NCBI RefSeq assembly: GCF_000300975.2
Contig: NZ_AEEC02000043.1
Location: 1 to 37,642, forward strand
DNA from: Herbaspirillum frisingense GSF30
Lineage (GTDB): Bacteria > Pseudomonadota > Gammaproteobacteria > Burkholderiales > Burkholderiaceae_D
Length of the DNA: 37,642 nucleotides
Reading direction: 5' to 3'
In this document: positions 1 through 8,899 of the stretch, in pieces
How positions within the stretch are numbered: position 1 is the stretch's first letter
Layout of the letters: each line of letters starts with the position of its first letter
Position numbers and translations under genes: made by a program
The notes under the pieces: model-generated
What the model was told of the DNA's origin: nothing
Databases searched by the model: none
Seen by the model: the letters and a program-made list of their open reading frames with translations, nothing else

Positions 1-57
1 CCTTGCGCTGTTTGCATCGCTGCGAATCGTTTTGTTCGTCAGCAGCAGAGAAACGAG
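1..57 (-). other. 5' leader of a leftward rRNA-type transcript (runs off the window)
   Basis: These bases lie just downstream, reading leftward, of a strong rRNA-type promoter (-10 at 58-63). They contain no open frame. The predicted transcript starts near position 51 and continues past position 1, so the 16S gene itself is not in the window. The rRNA identity is inferred from promoter style: a GC-rich discriminator, an AT-rich upstream element and tandem promoters. A tRNA operon is the alternative. Confidence 0.5.
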
Positions 58-120
58 ATTATGTAGCAGTTAGTTCATCGCGTCAACTACTTTTTTGCGA
101 TTCGTTTTAAATTTTTTCGT
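58..120 (-). promoter_or_regulatory. Proximal rRNA-type promoter with UP-like element
   Basis: On the minus strand, TTGACG (86 down to 81) is followed by exactly 17 bases and then CATAAT (63 down to 58). The GC-containing discriminator CTCG follows. Upstream of the -35, at about 88-120, are A/T tracts (runs of six A and T) that resemble an rRNA UP element. The combination is characteristic of strong, growth-rate-controlled stable-RNA promoters. Transcription would run leftward out of the window. Confidence 0.65.
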
Positions 121-252
121 CTTCGCTTTTGCTACCGCTCGACTACTTCCATCTAAAACGCCTTTCGAACTGCTTCACTACTCACCTGCCTCGCCCACCT
201 TCGTCGCTCTGTTTTTCAACTTCGCTTCGTGTGTCGCGTCAGCAGGGGGCGA

Positions 253-281
253 ACTATAGCAACGCCCTCCACACCACGCAA
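253..281 (-). promoter_or_regulatory. Distal rRNA-type promoter (tandem with the one at 58-86)
   Basis: On the minus strand, TTGCGT (281 down to 276), a 17-base spacer and TATAGT (258 down to 253) form a good sigma-70 promoter. A GC-rich discriminator (TTCGCCCCC) follows the -10, and an A/T-rich stretch at about 285-312 lies upstream. About 195 bases separate it from the second promoter, both pointing left. Tandem P1/P2 promoters are a known feature of bacterial rRNA operons. No coding sequence is visible between them. Confidence 0.55.
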
Positions 282-405
282 GCACTTTTTGAAAAATATT
301 CGGAAATAATTTAGCCAAGCCGGGAACCCAGCATGGTCGATGCCACGCAAACCCTTGCCCGGCATAGCTTTGAGCTCAAAATCTGGAAACAGAAACCCTA
401 CAAAC

Positions 406-437
406 AAAAATGGCCGCCCTGGCGGGCGGCCATTTTT
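406..437 (-). terminator. Rho-independent terminator of the enoyl-CoA hydratase gene
   Basis: A GC-rich stem (ATGGCCGCCC pairing with GGGCGGCCAT) has a four-base loop and is flanked by A-runs on one side and T-runs on the other. On the minus strand it ends in TTTTTGTTTG, directly after the stop codon of the gene at 450-1226. The near-symmetric A/T flanks mean it could act in both directions. It insulates the gene from the rRNA-type promoters downstream. Confidence 0.8.
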
Positions 438-449
438 CATCTTATCTAT

Positions 450-1226
450 TCAGGCATTCTTGAAGACTGCCGGCCGCTTTTCCAGGAAGGCTTTCATGCC
501 CTCCTTCTGGTCTTCCGTCGCAAAGCAACTATAGAAGAGTGCGCGTTCATACCGGATGCCGTCGGCCAGGCTGCTCTCAAAGGCCCGGTTGACGGAATCC
601 TTCACCATCATCGCTACCTGACGCGGCATTTCGGTAATGGCCACTGCCGCCGCCATCGCCTCCTCCATCAGCTTGTCTGCGGGAACAATGCGCGACACCA
701 ATCCGGCGCGCTCGGCTTCCTGCGCATCCATCATGCGCGCCGTCAGCGCCATGTCCATGGCCTTGGCCTTGGAAACGGCACGTGGCAGACGCTGCGTGCC
801 GCCGGCACCGGGAATGATGCCCAGCTTGATTTCCGGCTGGCCGAACTTGGCGTTGTCAGCGGCAATGATGAAATCGCACATCATCGCCAGCTCACAGCCG
901 CCACCGAGCGCGTAGCCGGCCACCGCCGCAATGACCGGCTTGCGGATGCGACGCACGGTTTCCCAGTTACGGGTAATGAATTCCCCGTTGAAGACGTCCA
1001 TATAGTCATAGCCCGCCATCACGCTGATATCGGCGCCGGCGGCAAATGCCTTCTCGCTGCCGGTGACGATGACGCATCCGATCTCATCCTGGGCATCGAA
1101 TGCCAGCAGGGCCTCGCCCAATTCGATCATCAGCGCATCGCTCAGTGCGTTGAGCGCCTTGGGGCGGTTCAGGCGGATCAGGCCAACCTGGCCGTGCGTC
1201 TCGACCAGGATGTTTTCGTAGCTCAT
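450..1226 (-). CDS. Enoyl-CoA hydratase (crotonase family)
   Basis: A 258-residue crotonase-fold enzyme. Family members hydrate trans-2-enoyl-CoA to 3-hydroxyacyl-CoA in fatty-acid, amino-acid or phenylacetate degradation. Visible features are the CoA/oxyanion segment AGADI (about residues 63-67), the [11 protein letters not shown] helix with Glu112, and [18 protein letters not shown] with Glu132. Glu112 and Glu132 match the two catalytic glutamates of the classical hydratase, so it should be active. Length is normal. I chose the ATG at 1224-1226 because an AAGGAG-type ribosome site precedes it and the family starts there; the frame is open further upstream. It stands alone, ends at a terminator, and is divergent from the stress-protein gene. 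The true substrate cannot be read from sequence; short-chain (paaF/crt-like) is likeliest. Confidence 0.9.
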   Translation of the reverse strand: MSYENILVETHGQVGLIRLNRPKALNALSDALMIELGEALLAFDAQDEIGCVIVTGSEKAFAAGADISVMAGYDYMDVFNGEFITRNWETVRRIRKPVIAAVAGYALGGGCELAMMCDFIIAADNAKFGQPEIKLGIIPGAGGTQRLPRAVSKAKAMDMALTARMMDAQEAERAGLVSRIVPADKLMEEAMAAAVAITEMPRQVAMMVKDSVNRAFESSLADGIRYERALFYSCFATEDQKEGMKAFLEKRPAVFKNA

Positions 1227-1440
1227 GTAGGTCTCCTTCTTATGGTTGAATCGGGGAACCGCCCGGACGTGGCACAAACCCGGTACGGCGATGTGCAAGA
1301 ATAAGCCAAAAATAATGAGGAAGTCCGACCTGGCGCAATGACTGCCGATAATTTCATGCGAGCAAGGCGGCACCAGACTATATTGGAGTCATCTAACCAA
1401 CGTCACGCGTGAACCCAACTTCATCGACAAGGAGGCCTCC

Positions 1441-1878
1441 ATGTTCAAGACCATACTCGTACCCACCGACGGCTCCGAACGTTCGGACAAGGCCATCGCC
1501 ACCGCCGTGGATTACGCCAGGCATTGCGGCGCCCGTCTCATCGGTATCTCGGTCGCAGAACCGTATCCGTTCTCTCCACTGGCAGAAAGCTCGATGGCCA
1601 TCGATCCCGCCCTCTATGAGGAAAACGTCAAGACCCTGGCCAACCAGCACATCAAGAAAATCTCGGATGCCGCCGCTGCAGCCGGCGTGCCATGCCAGAC
1701 CGAGATCGTCATGTCCTTCAACCCGGATGAGGAAATCATCAAGGCCGCCCAGCTTCATGGCTGCGACGCCATCTTCATGGCATCGCACGGTCGCAGCGGA
1801 CTCTCGCGCATGTTCCTCGGCAGCAAGACCCAGAAGGTACTGGCCCACTCCACCATTCCGGTGCTGGTACTGCGCTGA
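1441..1878 (+). CDS. Universal stress protein (UspA family)
   Basis: A 145-residue single-domain Usp protein of the nucleotide-binding alpha/beta fold. It opens with MFKTILVPTDGS; Asp10 is the usual adenine/ribose contact. Near the C-terminus it carries ASHG (114-117), nine residues, then GS (127-128). This is the G-x2-G-x9-G(S/T) ATP-binding signature of MJ0577-type Usps, with Ala for the first Gly. It is therefore probably an ATP-binding member that helps cells survive starvation, oxidative or respiratory stress. The start has a strong site, AAGGAGG at 1429-1435. A possible -10 (TATATT, 1379-1384) has no convincing -35. It is monocistronic and closed by a terminator. Confidence 0.9.
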   Translation: MFKTILVPTDGSERSDKAIATAVDYARHCGARLIGISVAEPYPFSPLAESSMAIDPALYEENVKTLANQHIKKISDAAAAAGVPCQTEIVMSFNPDEEIIKAAQLHGCDAIFMASHGRSGLSRMFLGSKTQKVLAHSTIPVLVLR

Positions 1879-1894
1879 CCGGCCCCTTCAAAGG

Positions 1895-1929
1895 AAAAAG
1901 CCTGGTCCATCTCCGGACCAGGCTTTTTT
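1895..1929. terminator. Bidirectional terminator between usp and mltA
   Basis: The stem AAAGCCTGGTCC/GGACCAGGCTTT has a six-base loop and ends in a T-run on both strands. It closes the rightward stress-protein gene and the leftward mltA gene, whose stop codon lies at 1953. Confidence 0.85.
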
Positions 1930-1952
1930 ATTGCCGCGAGGAAATCTGGCGT

Positions 1953-3194
1953 TCAATTACCACCAGGCGGATTCATCCCCTTAGGCAGCAGCACCCACAT
2001 CATCCCGCGCTGCTTCATCGAGCCGGCGCGGTCCTCGGCTTCGTCGCCAAAGCCCCAGAAGTAGTCTGCACGCACCACCCCGCGAATGGCACCGCCGGTA
2101 TCCTGTGCCACCACCAGGCGCTGCAGCGGCCTATCGCTATTGGGAAGGGTGGTCGCCAGGAAGACCGGGGCACCCAACGGGACATGCTGCGGATCGATAG
2201 CGATCGAGCGCTGCGGTGTCAGCGGGATACCCTGGGCGCCCTTCGGCCCCTTGGACGGATCGGGCAGCTTTTCCTCCTTGAAGAAGACATAGCTGGGATT
2301 GGCGTTGAGCAACTCTTCCTTGCGCGCCGGATTGGCCTGAACCCAGGCCTTGATGTTCTGGGCCGACGCCTGGGACAGCTCCATCTCTCCCTTGTCCACC
2401 AGATAGCGGCCTATGGATTTATAAGGGCGGCCATTCTGGTCGGCGTAGGCCAGGCGAATGGTCTCGCGTGACTCCGGCAGATAGACCCGTCCGGAACCTT
2501 GTACCTGCAGGAAGAAGGCCTCCACCGGATCATCCACCCACACGATCTCCTTGCCAGCCAGATTATTGCCCTGCATCAACTCGGCGCGGGTGGGATAGGG
2601 CACTACCGTGCGCCCCACCACCTTGCCGCGCAGGCGCAGGTTCTTCAATTCCGGATATACGCTGGCCATGTCGATGGTCAGCAAGTCATCCGGCGCCTGA
2701 TACAGCGGCGTCTGGTAAGGCCCGGCACGACGGCGCGAACCGCGCAGCAGCGGCTCGTAATAGCCAGTGACCAGACCGGTATCGGTACCGTCGGGGTTGA
2801 ACAGCTGGTAAGGCGTGAAATAGGTCTCGAAATACTGGCGCAGGAAGCCCAGGTCGCCGGCATTGACCTGTTGGGCTGCACCACAGGCGGCGCGCCACTC
2901 CGGCTTGCGGATCAGCACCGAGCAGGAAGACTGCAAGGCCGGCCAGGCCTCGCGCAGGTCATCATTACCCCATCCCGGCAGCTGCGAGAAAGTGGTGGCG
3001 CGCATGGCCGGCCCCGGCTGGACGGTCGGCTTGGCCGGCGGCTGGCCCACCGGCGGCGTGGTCAGCGGCGTGGTCTGGCAGGCCGCCAGCAGGACGGCGA
3101 CCGAGACTGCCAATGCGGGTACACTGAGGCGCCTGAGCGAGGCCAGGCTGAAGGAACGATTCAAACGATTCAATGACATCGGAGACAAATTCAT
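1953..3194 (-). CDS. mltA: Membrane-bound lytic murein transglycosylase A
   Basis: A 413-residue outer-membrane lipoprotein that cleaves the MurNAc-GlcNAc bond of peptidoglycan with 1,6-anhydro product formation. The N-terminus has an arginine-containing n-region, a hydrophobic core and the lipobox LLAAC, with Cys39 as the lipidation site. The MltA domain and the C-terminal 3D domain follow. DTGGAIRG near the end places the catalytic Asp at about residue 365. The start is uncertain. The ATG at 3192-3194 gives a sensible signal peptide, the ATG at 3177-3179 a shorter one, and starts further upstream give an implausibly long leader. The chosen start codon shares its CATG with the start of the rightward mini-gene at 3193. 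A poor ribosome site precedes either ATG. Confidence 0.92.
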   Translation of the reverse strand: MNLSPMSLNRLNRSFSLASLRRLSVPALAVSVAVLLAACQTTPLTTPPVGQPPAKPTVQPGPAMRATTFSQLPGWGNDDLREAWPALQSSCSVLIRKPEWRAACGAAQQVNAGDLGFLRQYFETYFTPYQLFNPDGTDTGLVTGYYEPLLRGSRRRAGPYQTPLYQAPDDLLTIDMASVYPELKNLRLRGKVVGRTVVPYPTRAELMQGNNLAGKEIVWVDDPVEAFFLQVQGSGRVYLPESRETIRLAYADQNGRPYKSIGRYLVDKGEMELSQASAQNIKAWVQANPARKEELLNANPSYVFFKEEKLPDPSKGPKGAQGIPLTPQRSIAIDPQHVPLGAPVFLATTLPNSDRPLQRLVVAQDTGGAIRGVVRADYFWGFGDEAEDRAGSMKQRGMMWVLLPKGMNPPGGN

Positions 3195-3357
3195 GTTGTG
3201 GTTGATCCTGGAGGCCTGCGCCGCCTTCTTTCTGCTGGTCTTCATCGTCTGGTGGACCATGTTCTCGGGCCGCAAGGAAAAGAACGGCAGGCCAGTCACC
3301 CGGCAACAGCAGGCGCAGCAGCAGGCACGAGAGCAGACAGACAGCGACCAGCGCTGA
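3193..3357 (+). CDS. Predicted 54-residue single-span membrane protein
   Basis: Not a family I recognise. The 54-codon frame begins MLWLILEACAAFFLLVFIVW, a continuous hydrophobic helix at residues 1-25. A basic stretch (SGRKEK) follows, then a Gln-rich, polar C-terminal tail. That fits an inner-membrane mini-protein with a short cytoplasmic tail. A GGAG ribosome site at 3181-3184 lies eight bases before the ATG. Its start overlaps the divergent mltA start in a shared CATG, and its stop lies 32 bases before the convergent apaG end. A chance frame antisense to the region upstream of mltA is possible, but the hydrophobic profile, abrupt polar tail and good ribosome site favour a real gene. Confidence 0.5.
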   Translation: MLWLILEACAAFFLLVFIVWWTMFSGRKEKNGRPVTRQQQAQQQAREQTDSDQR

Positions 3358-3389
3358 AAAATCCGCTGGTCACCTCCAAAACCTTCATT

Positions 3390-3764
3390 TCAATGCAGCG
3401 TGCGCGGAAGGGAAAGGACGAACTCGGGAATCCGGGCGTCGAACTGTTCGCCATCCTCGGCCACGCAGAAGTATTCGCCGTGCATGCTGCCCTGCGGCGT
3501 CTTGAGCGAGGTACCGCTGGTGTATTCGAACTGTTCGCCCGGTTGCAGGAAGGGCTGATGGCCTACCACACCCAGCCCGCGCACTTCCTCGACGTGGTTG
3601 TTGGCATCGGTGATCACCCAGTGGCGCGAGATCAGCTGGGCCGGCACGGTGCCGGTGTTGGCGATGGTGATCGCATAGGCGAACACGTAGTGCGAACGCG
3701 ATGGATCGGATTGTTCCTCCAGGTACTGGGTCTTGACCGTCACCGTGAACTCGTACGCTGCCAT
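3390..3764 (-). CDS. apaG: ApaG protein (Co2+/Mg2+ efflux-associated, DUF525)
   Basis: A 124-residue protein with the ApaG immunoglobulin-like beta-sandwich fold. Characteristic segments are YxFAYxITIxNTG (about residues 26-38), SRHWxITDA, the glycine motif GLGVVG, and TPxGSMxGEYFC. Length is typical. ApaG has been linked to cobalt resistance and magnesium efflux in enterobacteria; its biochemical role is unsettled. A Mg2+ or nucleotide-related role here would be inference. It is divergent from rpe (210 bases apart) and transcribed toward the mini-gene at 3193-3357. Confidence 0.93.
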   Translation of the reverse strand: MAAYEFTVTVKTQYLEEQSDPSRSHYVFAYAITIANTGTVPAQLISRHWVITDANNHVEEVRGLGVVGHQPFLQPGEQFEYTSGTSLKTPQGSMHGEYFCVAEDGEQFDARIPEFVLSLPRTLH

Positions 3765-3974
3765 GGGATTTTTCCTGTGTTGTCGTTATGTCGGGCCGCG
3801 CATGAAGAAAACTCGCAGCGACCATCCCCGATTGCACACGAATTCGTCACGCAGCGCAAGCCGCAACGTTCCGTCAGCGCGTCAGCGCCCGGCGACAGGG
3901 TAAAATAGCAGCTTTGCCGCCTCCGTGCCGAGCGCCGGGGCCGCCGTCGATTCAGCCATCCTTTCTTTACAGCC

Positions 3975-4640
3975 ATGCCGACCTATCGTATCGCCCCCAG
4001 CATCCTGTCCGCCGATTTCGCCCGTCTGGGTGAAGAAGTGCGCAATGTCGTCGCCGCCGGCGCCGATTTCATCCACTTCGACGTGATGGACAACCATTAC
4101 GTGCCCAACCTGACCATCGGCCCGCTGGTGTGCGAAGCGATCCGCCCGCATGTACAGGTCCCCATCGACGTGCACCTGATGGTAAAGCCCGTGGACCGCA
4201 TCATCCCCGACTTCGCCAAGGCCGGCGCCAACCTGATCACCTTCCACCCGGAAGCCTCCGAGCACATCGACCGCTCGCTGCAACTGATCCGCGACAACGG
4301 CTGCAAGGCCGGCCTGGTGTTCAACCCCGGCACGCCGTTGCACTATCTGGATCACGTCATGGACAAGCTGGACATGGTCCTGATCATGTCGGTGAACCCC
4401 GGTTTCGGCGGCCAGTCCTTCATTCCTGAAGCACTGAAGAAGATCGCCGAAGTGCGCCGCCGCATCGATGAATCCGGCCGCGACATCCTGCTGGAAGTCG
4501 ATGGCGGCATCAAGGTCGAGAACATCGCCGCCGCCGCCCGTGCCGGCGCCGACACTTTCGTGGCCGGCTCCGCCATCTTCGGCAAGCCCGACTACAAGGC
4601 CGTGATCGACGCCATGCGCGCCGAACTGGCGCAGGTCTGA
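3975..4640 (+). CDS. rpe: Ribulose-phosphate 3-epimerase
   Basis: A 221-residue TIM-barrel enzyme that interconverts D-ribulose 5-phosphate and D-xylulose 5-phosphate in the pentose phosphate and Calvin pathways. Metal and catalytic residues are present: Ser10, the IHFDVMD strand with His34 and Asp36, HLMV with His67, and EVDGG with Asp176. [10 protein letters not shown] at about 138-147 is the phosphate-binding loop. It is the first gene of the rpe-gph-trp block, and gph starts 69 bases later. A possible -10 (TAAAAT, 3901-3906) is seen with no clear -35. It supplies pentose phosphates that can be turned into PRPP, which TrpD consumes. Confidence 0.96.
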   Translation: MPTYRIAPSILSADFARLGEEVRNVVAAGADFIHFDVMDNHYVPNLTIGPLVCEAIRPHVQVPIDVHLMVKPVDRIIPDFAKAGANLITFHPEASEHIDRSLQLIRDNGCKAGLVFNPGTPLHYLDHVMDKLDMVLIMSVNPGFGGQSFIPEALKKIAEVRRRIDESGRDILLEVDGGIKVENIAAAARAGADTFVAGSAIFGKPDYKAVIDAMRAELAQV

Positions 4641-4709
4641 GCCCGCCCCTTCTGCCTTTGTCCCAACCCGCCACCCATTGACGAACCGACCACGAGGTTT
4701 CCCGCGCAC

Positions 4710-5390
4710 ATGAGCAAGCTGACCAACATCAAAGCCGCCATCATCGACCTCGACGGCACCATGCTGGACACCGCAGCCGACTTCCATGTCGCAGTCAACC
4801 GCATGCGTGCGGAGTTGGGCCTGACGCCCCTGTCGCAGGAAACCATCGTCAACTTCGTCGGCAAGGGAACGGAAAACCTGATCCGCCGGGTACTGGCCGT
4901 GGACTATGCCGAAGACGAAGCGGCGCAATACTTCCAGCAGGCACTGGATGCCTATAGCGAGCACTACCTGGCCATCAACGGTGACTACTCCTCGCTCTAC
5001 CCGGGCGTGCTCGAAGGCCTGCAGGCCATGCGCGAGAAAGGCCTGCGCCTGGCCTGCGTGACCAACAAGCCGCTGGCATTCGCCGTGCCGCTGCTGGAAA
5101 AGAAGGGCCTCTCCGGCTTCTTCGAGATCGTCTATGGTGGCGACTCCTTCCCCCGCAAGAAGCCGGACCCCATGCCGCTGTTGCAGGTGTGCGAGGATTT
5201 CGACCTGGCCCCGGCCCAGGTGGTCGCCATCGGCGACTCCAGCAATGACGCCCAGGCCGCCCGTGCAGCGGGATGCCGTGTCCTGAATGTTCCGTATGGA
5301 TACAACCACGGTGAATCTATACACGACGTCGATTCGGATGGTATAGTTTCGACGCTTGTAGAAGCAGCGCAGCAAATCTCGGTGGATTGA
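4710..5390 (+). CDS. gph: Phosphoglycolate phosphatase (HAD family)
   Basis: A 226-residue HAD-superfamily hydrolase that removes phosphate from 2-phosphoglycolate, a by-product of DNA 3'-end repair and of RuBisCO oxygenation. Motif I is DLDGT with nucleophile Asp13 and acid/base Asp15. Motif II is VTNK (117-120). Motif III is the lysine in RKKPDP, and motif IV is GDSSND (175-180). A helical cap lies at about residues 20-95. The rpe-gph pairing is common in proteobacteria. The stop codon at 5388-5390 overlaps the -35 of the trp promoter described below, so trp expression need not depend on the rpe promoter. Confidence 0.93.
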   Translation: MSKLTNIKAAIIDLDGTMLDTAADFHVAVNRMRAELGLTPLSQETIVNFVGKGTENLIRRVLAVDYAEDEAAQYFQQALDAYSEHYLAINGDYSSLYPGVLEGLQAMREKGLRLACVTNKPLAFAVPLLEKKGLSGFFEIVYGGDSFPRKKPDPMPLLQVCEDFDLAPAQVVAIGDSSNDAQAARAAGCRVLNVPYGYNHGESIHDVDSDGIVSTLVEAAQQISVD

Positions 5391-5416
5391 CACCCTGTCA
5401 GCCACCGGTCGATAGA
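5387..5416 (+). promoter_or_regulatory. Candidate internal promoter for the trp leader
   Basis: A perfect -35 TTGACA (5387-5392) overlaps the gph stop codon. At a spacing of 18 bases lies GATAGA (5411-5416), a fair -10 that matches three of six consensus bases. Transcription would begin near 5423, about 22 bases before the leader-peptide ATG. The -10 is weak, so this is a candidate only. Confidence 0.45.
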
Positions 5417-5444
5417 CCAAAGATCGAACCGCGACCTCACATCC

Positions 5445-5531
5445 ATGTTTCGCAACAACAAACGTACCGCACAAACTACAGCCGCCCCTGAGGCCTGGCT
5501 GTGGCGACGCTGGCAATTCCAGGCTCAGTGA
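5445..5531 (+). CDS. trpL: Candidate trp leader peptide (28 codons, three Trp)
   Basis: A 28-codon frame starts at ATG 5445. Its C-terminal part reads AWLWRRWQFQAQ, so three of the last eleven codons are TGG (residues 18, 20 and 23). Trp is the rarest residue in most proteins, so such clustering just before a hairpin is the hallmark of a ribosome-mediated attenuator. The stop codon at 5529-5531 falls between RNA segments 2 and 3 of the attenuator, as in the E. coli arrangement. The weak point is that no good Shine-Dalgarno precedes the ATG. The peptide would act in cis and has no separate function. Confidence 0.6.
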   Translation: MFRNNKRTAQTTAAPEAWLWRRWQFQAQ

Positions 5532-5577
5532 TTGACGCCTGGACCTGGCCGCACCTGCGCGCCGGGTCGTTTGTTGT
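5490..5577 (+). promoter_or_regulatory. Trp attenuator: alternative RNA hairpins upstream of trpE
   Basis: Four pairing segments are visible. Segment 1 is GCCTGG (5493-5498), overlapping the first Trp codon. Segment 2 is TCCAGGC (5518-5524). Segment 3 is GCCTGGA (5537-5543). Segment 4 is GCCGGGT (5561-5567). Segments 1 and 2 pair over 6-8 bases. Segments 2 and 3 pair over 7, with an extra GGC/GCC (5512-5514 with 5548-5550) that invades the terminator stem. ACCTGGC/GCCGGGT plus CGCA/TGCG forms the terminator, followed by TTTGTTGT. A ribosome stalled at the Trp codons would free segment 2 for the antiterminator. A ribosome at the stop codon would mask it and allow termination. Confidence 0.62.
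5543..5577 (+). terminator. Attenuator terminator hairpin of the trp leader
   Basis: A seven-pair outer stem (ACCTGGC with GCCGGGT, one G-U) continues into CGC/GCG with one bulged C and a four-base loop. It is followed by CGTTTGTTGTAG. It lies about 155 bases upstream of trpE and downstream of the Trp-rich leader frame, so it is a conditional terminator rather than the end of gph. Confidence 0.6.
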
Positions 5578-5734
5578 AGTACCGCATCCCCTGCATTTCC
5601 CGCAATTCAAACAACGACACCGCTGACGAGAGTCCGCACCTGTCCACGTGCTTCGTGTGCATCGCGCTCATTGCGCCTGCGCGCCGCCCGGTGGCCAGCG
5701 CTGCGTACCCTACAATGGCGGTCTGGAGTGAAAC

Positions 5735-7231
5735 ATGACCGAACTCGAATTCAAATCGCTGGCCACCGAAGGCTACAACCGCATCCCCCTGATCGCCGAA
5801 GCCTTCGCCGACCTGGAAACCCCGCTGACGCTCTATCTCAAGCTGGCCCAGAGCCACAACACCGGCAAGAACACCTTCCTGCTGGAGTCGGTGGTCGGTG
5901 GCGAGCGCTTCGGCCGCTATTCCTTCATCGGCCTGCCCGCCTCCACCAAGATCCGCTGCAGCGGCAAGCAGATCGAGGTCCTGAAGAATGACGTCGTCAT
6001 CGAAACCGCCGAAGGCAATGCGCTGGAGTTCATTGCCGAATACCAGTCCCGCTTCAAGGTCGCCATCCGCCCCGGCATGCCGCGCTTCTGCGGCGGCCTG
6101 GCCGGCTACTTCGGCTACGACGCGGTGCGCTACATCGAAAAGCGCCTGGAAGACAGCGCCCCGCCCGATACCCTGGGCCTGCCCGACATCCAGCTGCTGC
6201 TGACCGAAGAACTTGCCGTCATCGACAACCTCTCCGGCAAGCTCTACCTGATCGTCTACGCCGATCCTACCCAACCGGAAGCCTTCTCCCGCGGGCGCCA
6301 ACGCCTGCGGGACCTGCGCGCCATGCTGCGCCGCCCTGCCGATGCGCCGGTCACCACCGGCTCCGTGCGCACCGAGACCATCCGCGAATTCCCCAAGGAT
6401 GAATATCTCAAGGCCGTGGCCCGTGCCAAGGAATACGTGATGGCCGGCGACCTGATGCAGGTGCAGATCGGCCAGCGCCTGAAGAAGTCCTATGTGGATT
6501 CGCCGCTGATGCTGTACCGGGCGCTGCGTTCGCTGAACCCCTCGCCCTACATGTACTTCTACAACTTCGGCGACATGCAGATCGTCGGCGCATCGCCGGA
6601 AATCCTGGTGCGCAACGAATCCATCGGCGAAGGCCAGAAGAAGATCACCATCCGCCCCCTGGCCGGCACCCGACCGCGCGGCTCCACCATTGAGCGCGAC
6701 GAACAGCTGGCCCGCGAACTGCTGGCTGACCCCAAGGAAATCGCCGAGCACGTCATGCTGATCGACCTGGCCCGCAACGACATCGGCCGCATCGCCACCA
6801 CTGGCAGCGTCAAGGTCACGGACCAGATGGTCATCGAAAAATACTCCCACGTGCAGCACATCGTCTCCAACGTCGAAGGCATCCTCAAGCCCGGCATGTC
6901 CAACCTGGATGTGTTGAAGGCCACCTTCCCCGCCGGCACCCTGTCGGGCGCGCCCAAGGTACGGGCCATGGAAATCATCGACGAGCTCGAACCCAGCAAG
7001 CGCGGCATCTACGGCGGCGCCTGCGGCTATCTCTCCTTCGGTGGCGAGATGGACGTGGCCATTGCGATTCGCACCGGCGTCATCAAGGATGGCACGCTGT
7101 ACGTGCAAGCCGCCGCCGGCATCGTGGCCGACTCGGTGCCGGAAATGGAATGGGAAGAAACCGAAAACAAGGCGCGTGCTGTGCTGCGCGCCGCTGAACA
7201 AGTGCAAGATGGCCTGGATGGAGAAATCTAA
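5735..7231 (+). CDS. trpE: Anthranilate synthase component I
   Basis: A 498-residue chorismate-utilising enzyme that makes anthranilate from chorismate and the ammonia delivered by TrpG. This is the committed, feedback-inhibited step of tryptophan synthesis. The N-terminal LLES motif (49-52) is the usual Trp feedback-binding element. The C-terminal catalytic domain shows GASPE, RPLAGTRPRG, DLARNDIGR, GTLSGAPKVRAMEIIDELE and YGGACGY. Length is typical. A GGAG site lies eight bases before the ATG. A second possible -10 (TACAAT, 5711-5716) lies just upstream without a clear -35. Its TAA is immediately followed by the trpG ATG with no gap, so translation is probably coupled. Confidence 0.97.
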   Translation: MTELEFKSLATEGYNRIPLIAEAFADLETPLTLYLKLAQSHNTGKNTFLLESVVGGERFGRYSFIGLPASTKIRCSGKQIEVLKNDVVIETAEGNALEFIAEYQSRFKVAIRPGMPRFCGGLAGYFGYDAVRYIEKRLEDSAPPDTLGLPDIQLLLTEELAVIDNLSGKLYLIVYADPTQPEAFSRGRQRLRDLRAMLRRPADAPVTTGSVRTETIREFPKDEYLKAVARAKEYVMAGDLMQVQIGQRLKKSYVDSPLMLYRALRSLNPSPYMYFYNFGDMQIVGASPEILVRNESIGEGQKKITIRPLAGTRPRGSTIERDEQLARELLADPKEIAEHVMLIDLARNDIGRIATTGSVKVTDQMVIEKYSHVQHIVSNVEGILKPGMSNLDVLKATFPAGTLSGAPKVRAMEIIDELEPSKRGIYGGACGYLSFGGEMDVAIAIRTGVIKDGTLYVQAAAGIVADSVPEMEWEETENKARAVLRAAEQVQDGLDGEI

Positions 7232-7807
7232 ATGCTGCTGATGATCGACAACTACGACTCCTTCACCTACAACCTGGTGCAATACTTCGGCGAACTCGGC
7301 GAGGAGGTGCTGACCATCCGCAATGACGAGATCACGCTGGATGACATCAAGAAGCTCAATCCCGAGCGCATCTGCCTCTCCCCCGGCCCTTGCAGCCCCA
7401 AGGAGGCCGGTATCTGCGTAGACCTGTTGAAGGAGTTCTCGGGCAAGCTGCCCATCCTGGGTGTCTGCCTCGGCCACCAGGCAATCGGCGAAGCCTTCGG
7501 CGGCAACATCATGCGCGCCAAGCAGGTCATGCATGGCAAGACATCGAAAATCGCCCATACCGGCGTGGGTGTCTTCAAGGACCTGCCCTCGCCCTACACC
7601 GTGATCCGCTACCACTCGCTGGCCATCGAACGCGCCACGCTGCCGGACTGCCTGGAAGTGACCGCCTGGACTGATGACGGCGAGATCATGGGCGTGCGCC
7701 ACAAGCAGTTCGAACTGCAAGGCGTGCAATTCCACCCCGAGTCCATCCTTTCCGAGCACGGCCACGCCCTGCTCAAGAACTTCCTGACCGGCAGCGCCCA
7801 CGGCTGA
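7232..7807 (+). CDS. trpG: Anthranilate synthase component II (glutamine amidotransferase)
   Basis: A 191-residue class-I glutamine amidotransferase that hydrolyses glutamine and channels ammonia to TrpE. It starts [19 protein letters not shown]. It carries the oxyanion segment LSPGPCSP and the nucleophile elbow GVCLGHQ with Cys79. The His/Glu pair sits in QFHPES near residue 170. In many betaproteobacteria this subunit also serves aminodeoxychorismate synthase as PabA; that dual use is inference. It sits base-to-base behind trpE and 38 bases before trpD. Confidence 0.96.
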   Translation: MLLMIDNYDSFTYNLVQYFGELGEEVLTIRNDEITLDDIKKLNPERICLSPGPCSPKEAGICVDLLKEFSGKLPILGVCLGHQAIGEAFGGNIMRAKQVMHGKTSKIAHTGVGVFKDLPSPYTVIRYHSLAIERATLPDCLEVTAWTDDGEIMGVRHKQFELQGVQFHPESILSEHGHALLKNFLTGSAHG

Positions 7808-7845
7808 GGCCGCGCCGGGACCACAACACCAAAAAGAGACCAGAC

Positions 7846-8883
<1,038 letters not shown>

Positions 8884-8899
8884 TCCGACAAGGAAGCCC

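Noticed and set aside
129..314. A small frame in the left-edge gene-free region
   Set aside because: It overlaps both rRNA-type promoters, has no ribosome site and its translation looks random.
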